Positions 60,779-64,000 of a stretch of 64,000 nucleotides of DNA are shown in pieces (within the stretch, counting starts at the first letter, position 1; every line of letters starts with the position of its first letter). Below the pieces are notes generated by a model, which saw nothing but the letters and a program-made list of their open reading frames with translations, was not told where the DNA came from and ran no database searches. A program made the translations under genes and the position numbers. The DNA comes from Buchnera aphidicola (Cinara laricifoliae) (lineage in GTDB: Bacteria; Pseudomonadota; Gammaproteobacteria; Enterobacterales; Enterobacteriaceae): positions 372,001 through 436,000 of the forward strand of contig NZ_LR217717.1 in the NCBI RefSeq assembly GCF_900698945.1, given 5' to 3'.

Positions 60779-62253
60779 ATGAAAAAAAAAAAATAATTAT
60801 AGGTATTGATTTCGGAACGACATACTGTTTAGTATCTACTATAAAAAATAAAAAAATAAAGATTATTGATGCATTTAATAAAAAAAAATTTTTTCCAACA
60901 ATTATACATTTTAAAAAAAAAAAAAATATTATTGGATGGAAAGCTCAAAAATTCTTAAAAAAAGATACAAAAAATACAGTTACATCAATAAAAAGATTTA
61001 TTGGAATATCTTATGCTGAATTAAATAAAAAAAAATTAAATATTTTAAACGATATTTCAAAAAGTTCAAAAAAAGAATTAATTTTTAAAACTGACATAGG
61101 AAAAATACCTGTTTCTTTAATTATTCAGGAAATTTTTAAATATATTAAAAGTAAAATAGAAAAAAAATTAAAAAAAAATATTTATGGAGCCGTAATTACA
61201 GTTCCAGCATATTTTAATAATCTACAAAAAAATATTGTAAGAAAATCTGCGCAAATAAGTCAGTTAAAAGTATTACGATTATTAAATGAACCAACTGCAG
61301 CCGCTATTGCATATGGATTAGAAAAAAAAAGAAAAGGTTTAATATGTATATATGATTTAGGAGGAGGAACATTTGATGTATCTATATTAAGAATTTCAAA
61401 AGGAATTTTTGAAGTACTCTCTACAGAAGGAAATAATAAACTAGGTGGAGATGATTTTGATTATTTACTAGCTCATTTTTTATATTCTAAATTAAAAAAT
61501 AAACCACAATTAAATCATAACTTATTTAAAAAGTTGCTTATAATTGCAGAAAAAGTTAAAATTCAATTAAGCAAAAAATCAATAATTACAATTAAATTAT
61601 TCGATAATAAAATAAATTGTTCAGTTTTAGAATTAAATACATTAATTTATCCATATGTTAAAAAAACATTAAAAATTTTAAATTCTGCATTAAAAAATTC
61701 CGGTGTAAAAATATCTAATATTGATGATATAATTTTAGTAGGAGGTTCTACATATATTCCATTAATTCGTCGAAAAATTTACTGTTTATTTAAAAAAGAA
61801 CCATTAATTTCGATTAATCCAATAGAAGCAGTAGCTCAAGGAGCCGGATTACATGCAAATTCTTTATATTATAGAAAAAAAAAATTAAATAAATCTATAT
61901 TATTATTAGATATAATACCAATTTCTATAGGAATTGAATTATTGGGAGGTTTAATGGAAAAAATGATCAAAAAAAATACAAAAATTCCTACTGAAGTTAT
62001 TAAAATATTTACTACATTTAAAGATTATCAAACAGGATTTTGTATAAATATTTTTCAAGGAGAAGATAAATATGTAAAAAATTGTAAATTATTAAAAAAA
62101 TTCAAAATTCAGGGATTACCATCAAAACCAGCTGGTCAAATAAAAATTATTACTATATTTCGTATAAATGTAGATGGACAATTATCTATAATAATTCAAG
62201 AAAAAGTATCTAACACTAACTATTCTGTAAAAATAGATCCATTATATTTATAA
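60779..62253 (+). CDS. hscA: Fe-S chaperone HscA: start tract out of frame, C-terminal lid missing
   Basis: Hsp70 family chaperone for IscU. The ATG at 60779 is followed by twelve A then TAA. One more A (13) gives MKKKKIIIGIDFGTTY and an open frame to 62253, about 491 aa. That frame contains no ATG, GTG or TTG before a TTG at 61534, so no ordinary alternative start exists. The nucleotide-binding domain is complete: GIDFGTTYC, VPAYFNN, NEPTAAAIAYGL, DLGGGTFDVSI, VGGSTYIP. So is the beta substrate domain (LLLDIIPISIGIELLGG, FQVD-like FRINVDGQLS). It stops at KIDPLYL, where E. coli HscA (616 aa) goes on for about 110 residues of helical lid. Confidence 0.85.
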
Positions 62254-62350
62254 GAATAATTCTATTAAATAAAACTAATTTTATTGATAAAAATATTTTT
62301 TATATTTTAAAAATTTATTTTTATAAAATAAAAATTTTTGGAAATACATT

Positions 62351-62683
62351 ATGCCAAATATAATATTCTATCCACAAAAATTTATATTACCTCATGGTTT
62401 AACTGTAAAAGGAAAAACAGGAGAAACTATTCTTGATATAGCATTATATAATAAAATAAACATGGAACATGCGTGTGAAAAATCATGTGCTTGTTGTACA
62501 TGTCATTGTATTATTAGAAAAGGATTTTTATCTTTATCTCCTTGCCAAGAAAAAGAAGAAGATTTATTAGATAAAGCATGGGGTTTAGAAAAATATAGTC
62601 GTTTAGGATGTCAAGCACGTTTAGGAAAAAAAGATATTGAAGTAGAAATTCCTTTATATCATGTAAATCATGTAAATGAATAA
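62351..62683 (+). CDS. fdx: [2Fe-2S] ferredoxin of the isc system
   Basis: Electron donor in Fe-S assembly, 110 aa. Cluster ligands lie in CEKSCACCTCHC (Cx5Cx2C pattern) with the fourth Cys in LGCQARLGKKD. It ends the isc block; iscX is absent. It converges on der with 24 bases between. Confidence 0.97.
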   Translation: MPNIIFYPQKFILPHGLTVKGKTGETILDIALYNKINMEHACEKSCACCTCHCIIRKGFLSLSPCQEKEEDLLDKAWGLEKYSRLGCQARLGKKDIEVEIPLYHVNHVNE

Positions 62684-62707
62684 AAAAATATAAAAATAAT
62701 ATTATTA

Positions 62708-64000
62708 TCAATAATTTGTATTATTATTTTTACTAATATACGGATTAATATTATTTTTAAAATAAATTTGAATGGGTGTATTCGGGATATGTAATGCTTG
62801 TTGTAAAAAATGCATTAAATATTTTTTATATGTTAATGATATATATTGTGTTCTTGTACCATGAATAATAATTAATATAGGATTTTTATTAACGCAATGT
62901 GCATATTTTAAACGTATTATTTTTCCTGTTGCACCCATTGATAATGGATGTTGCATAACAGCTTGATTTACTATTTTAGTCAAATAAGATGAACTAAAAG
63001 TACTTAGCGATTCTTTATAAATAATTTTAATTTGTTTTAAAATTTTTTTAAAACCTATTTTATATAAAGCAGATATAGTAATAATAGCAACATTTTTAAT
63101 AAATCTTAAACGGTTATAAATAATACTTTTGATGATTTTTTTTTTATCTAATGCAATTAAATCCCATTTATTTAATAAAATAAAAAAAGGACAACCAAAA
63201 TTTATAATTTTATTGATAATCGATAAATCTTGAGCACAAACACCTATATATGCATCAATTACAATTACAATAATATGATTAAATTTAATTATATTAAAAG
63301 ATTTTTTTATAGATATATATTCTAAAAAAGAATGTTGTTTATTTTTTTTTATTATACCAGCTGTATCAGTTAATACATATTCAATATTATTAATAGTTAA
63401 AGATTCTGTAATAGAATCTCGTGTAGTACCAGGTATAGAGCTAGTAATTATTCGATTATAATTAAGTAATTTATTTATTATAGTAGATTTGCCAACATTA
63501 GTTTTTCCAATAAAACAAATTTTTATTTTTATATTATTTTTTTTCTTAATCAATGGAATATTATTTAATTTACTAAAATTTAATTTTTTCCAAAAAAGAT
63601 GTATTTTCTTTAAAAATTTATTAATTCCAATACGATGAAGTACAGATATTTTACATATATTTTTAATACCAAAATTATAAAAATCAATTATTTTATCATT
63701 TAAATTAGTTCGATCAATTTTATTTATTAGTAAAATAAAAGGTTTATTTGATTTTCTTATTTTTTTTAAAATAAAATAATCTAATTTAGTGATTCCGATA
63801 TATGCATCAACAATAAAAATTATAAAATTTGATTTTTGTATTGCTATTTTCGTTTTTTTATATGATTCTGTTTGAATAATGTTTTTTTTTTCTTCTTTTC
63901 TAAAAAAAGAAATACCTGCTGTATCAGCAATACAAAATTGATTATTTTTTATTAAAAAATATCCATAATTTATATCACGGGTAGTTTGATGAGATTTACT
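62708..64000 (-). CDS. der: Ribosome-assembly GTPase Der (EngA), 5' part beyond the window
   Basis: Tandem GTPase of 50S assembly. The frame is open from the stop at 62708 through 64000, so the N-terminus lies outside. The first G domain is seen from its TTRD onward (DTAGIS, NKID). The second carries IGKTNVGKSTI, PGTTRDSI, DTAGI and NKWD, followed by the KH-like C-terminal domain (KLKYAH-like RLKYAHCVNKNPI). The linker between the two G domains is about 20 residues and lysine-rich, much shorter than the acidic 40-residue linker of E. coli Der. A caller limited to this window may start wrongly at the TTG at 63553. Confidence 0.95.
   Translation of the reverse strand, partial: SKSHQTTRDINYGYFLIKNNQFCIADTAGISFFRKEEKKNIIQTESYKKTKIAIQKSNFIIFIVDAYIGITKLDYFILKKIRKSNKPFILLINKIDRTNLNDKIIDFYNFGIKNICKISVLHRIGINKFLKKIHLFWKKLNFSKLNNIPLIKKKNNIKIKICFIGKTNVGKSTIINKLLNYNRIITSSIPGTTRDSITESLTINNIEYVLTDTAGIIKKNKQHSFLEYISIKKSFNIIKFNHIIVIVIDAYIGVCAQDLSIINKIINFGCPFFILLNKWDLIALDKKKIIKSIIYNRLRFIKNVAIITISALYKIGFKKILKQIKIIYKESLSTFSSSYLTKIVNQAVMQHPLSMGATGKIIRLKYAHCVNKNPILIIIHGTRTQYISLTYKKYLMHFLQQALHIPNTPIQIYFKNNINPYISKNNNTNY

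Noticed and set aside
62514-62711. 65-codon minus-strand frame opposite fdx
   Set aside because: Antisense to conserved ferredoxin codons; Phe/Leu/Ile-only composition.

Overview
The window looks like part of the chromosome of a Buchnera aphidicola-type obligate endosymbiont of aphids (a strongly reduced gammaproteobacterium). The base composition is extremely A/T rich, with intergenic stretches that are almost pure A/T. Nearly every protein aligns full length with an Escherichia coli ortholog. Gene order is a pruned version of the enteric order: argX-hisR-proM, rho-trxA-rep-ilvC-ilvD, aroK-aroB-rpe-trpS, tusDCB-rpsLG-fusA-tuf. No insertion sequence, prophage or CRISPR array is visible. The assignment rests on recalled homology and synteny, since no search was run.

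Layout. 1-2.6 kb: tRNA-Glu, aroE, def, fmt, closed by a bidirectional terminator. 2.7-22.2 kb: one long minus-strand block with the alpha, spc, S10 and str ribosomal operons (rpsJ to rplQ, with secY, rpoA, tuf, fusA) and the tRNA-thiolation genes tusBCD. 22.4-26.0 kb: trpS, rpe, aroB, aroK. 26.2-37.3 kb: tRNA-Ser, nfuA, bioH, ssb, dusA, dnaB, ruvX, hemW, trmB, a fused mutY-yggX, sbcB, tRNA-Asn, tRNA-Ile2. 37.3-43.4 kb: a degenerate dut, rplI-rpsR-rpsF, miaA, pgi, orn, tRNA-Gly, rpmE. 43.6-50.2 kb: hslVU, zapB, fpr, an orphan gene, dapF, cyaY and a tRNA-Pro/His/Arg cluster. 50.4-58.3 kb: rho, trxA, rep, ilvC, ilvD, tRNA-Trp. 58.4-64 kb: iscS, iscU, hscB, hscA, fdx and the 3' part of der.

Functionally the window carries much of the translation apparatus. 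It also holds steps of amino-acid supply to the host (shikimate: aroB, aroE, aroK; isoleucine/valine: ilvC, ilvD; lysine/peptidoglycan: dapF), a pruned Fe-S assembly system (iscSU-hscBA-fdx, nfuA, cyaY; no iscR or iscA at this locus) and a thin repair set (mutY, sbcB, rep, ssb).

The most interesting signal is a shared lesion. tusC, dapF and hscA are each split by a run of 10-12 A/T, and each frame is restored by exactly one extra A/T. Both halves of each protein are well conserved. This fits either RNA-polymerase slippage rescuing the frame, a mechanism described for AT-rich insect symbionts, or a systematic homopolymer undercall. Other notable items are the MutY-YggX fusion, whose junction lies on an A8 tract, an HscA lacking its helical lid, a dUTPase that has lost its catalytic motifs, an orphan 298-residue protein, and a GC-rich structured leader in front of rpmE.
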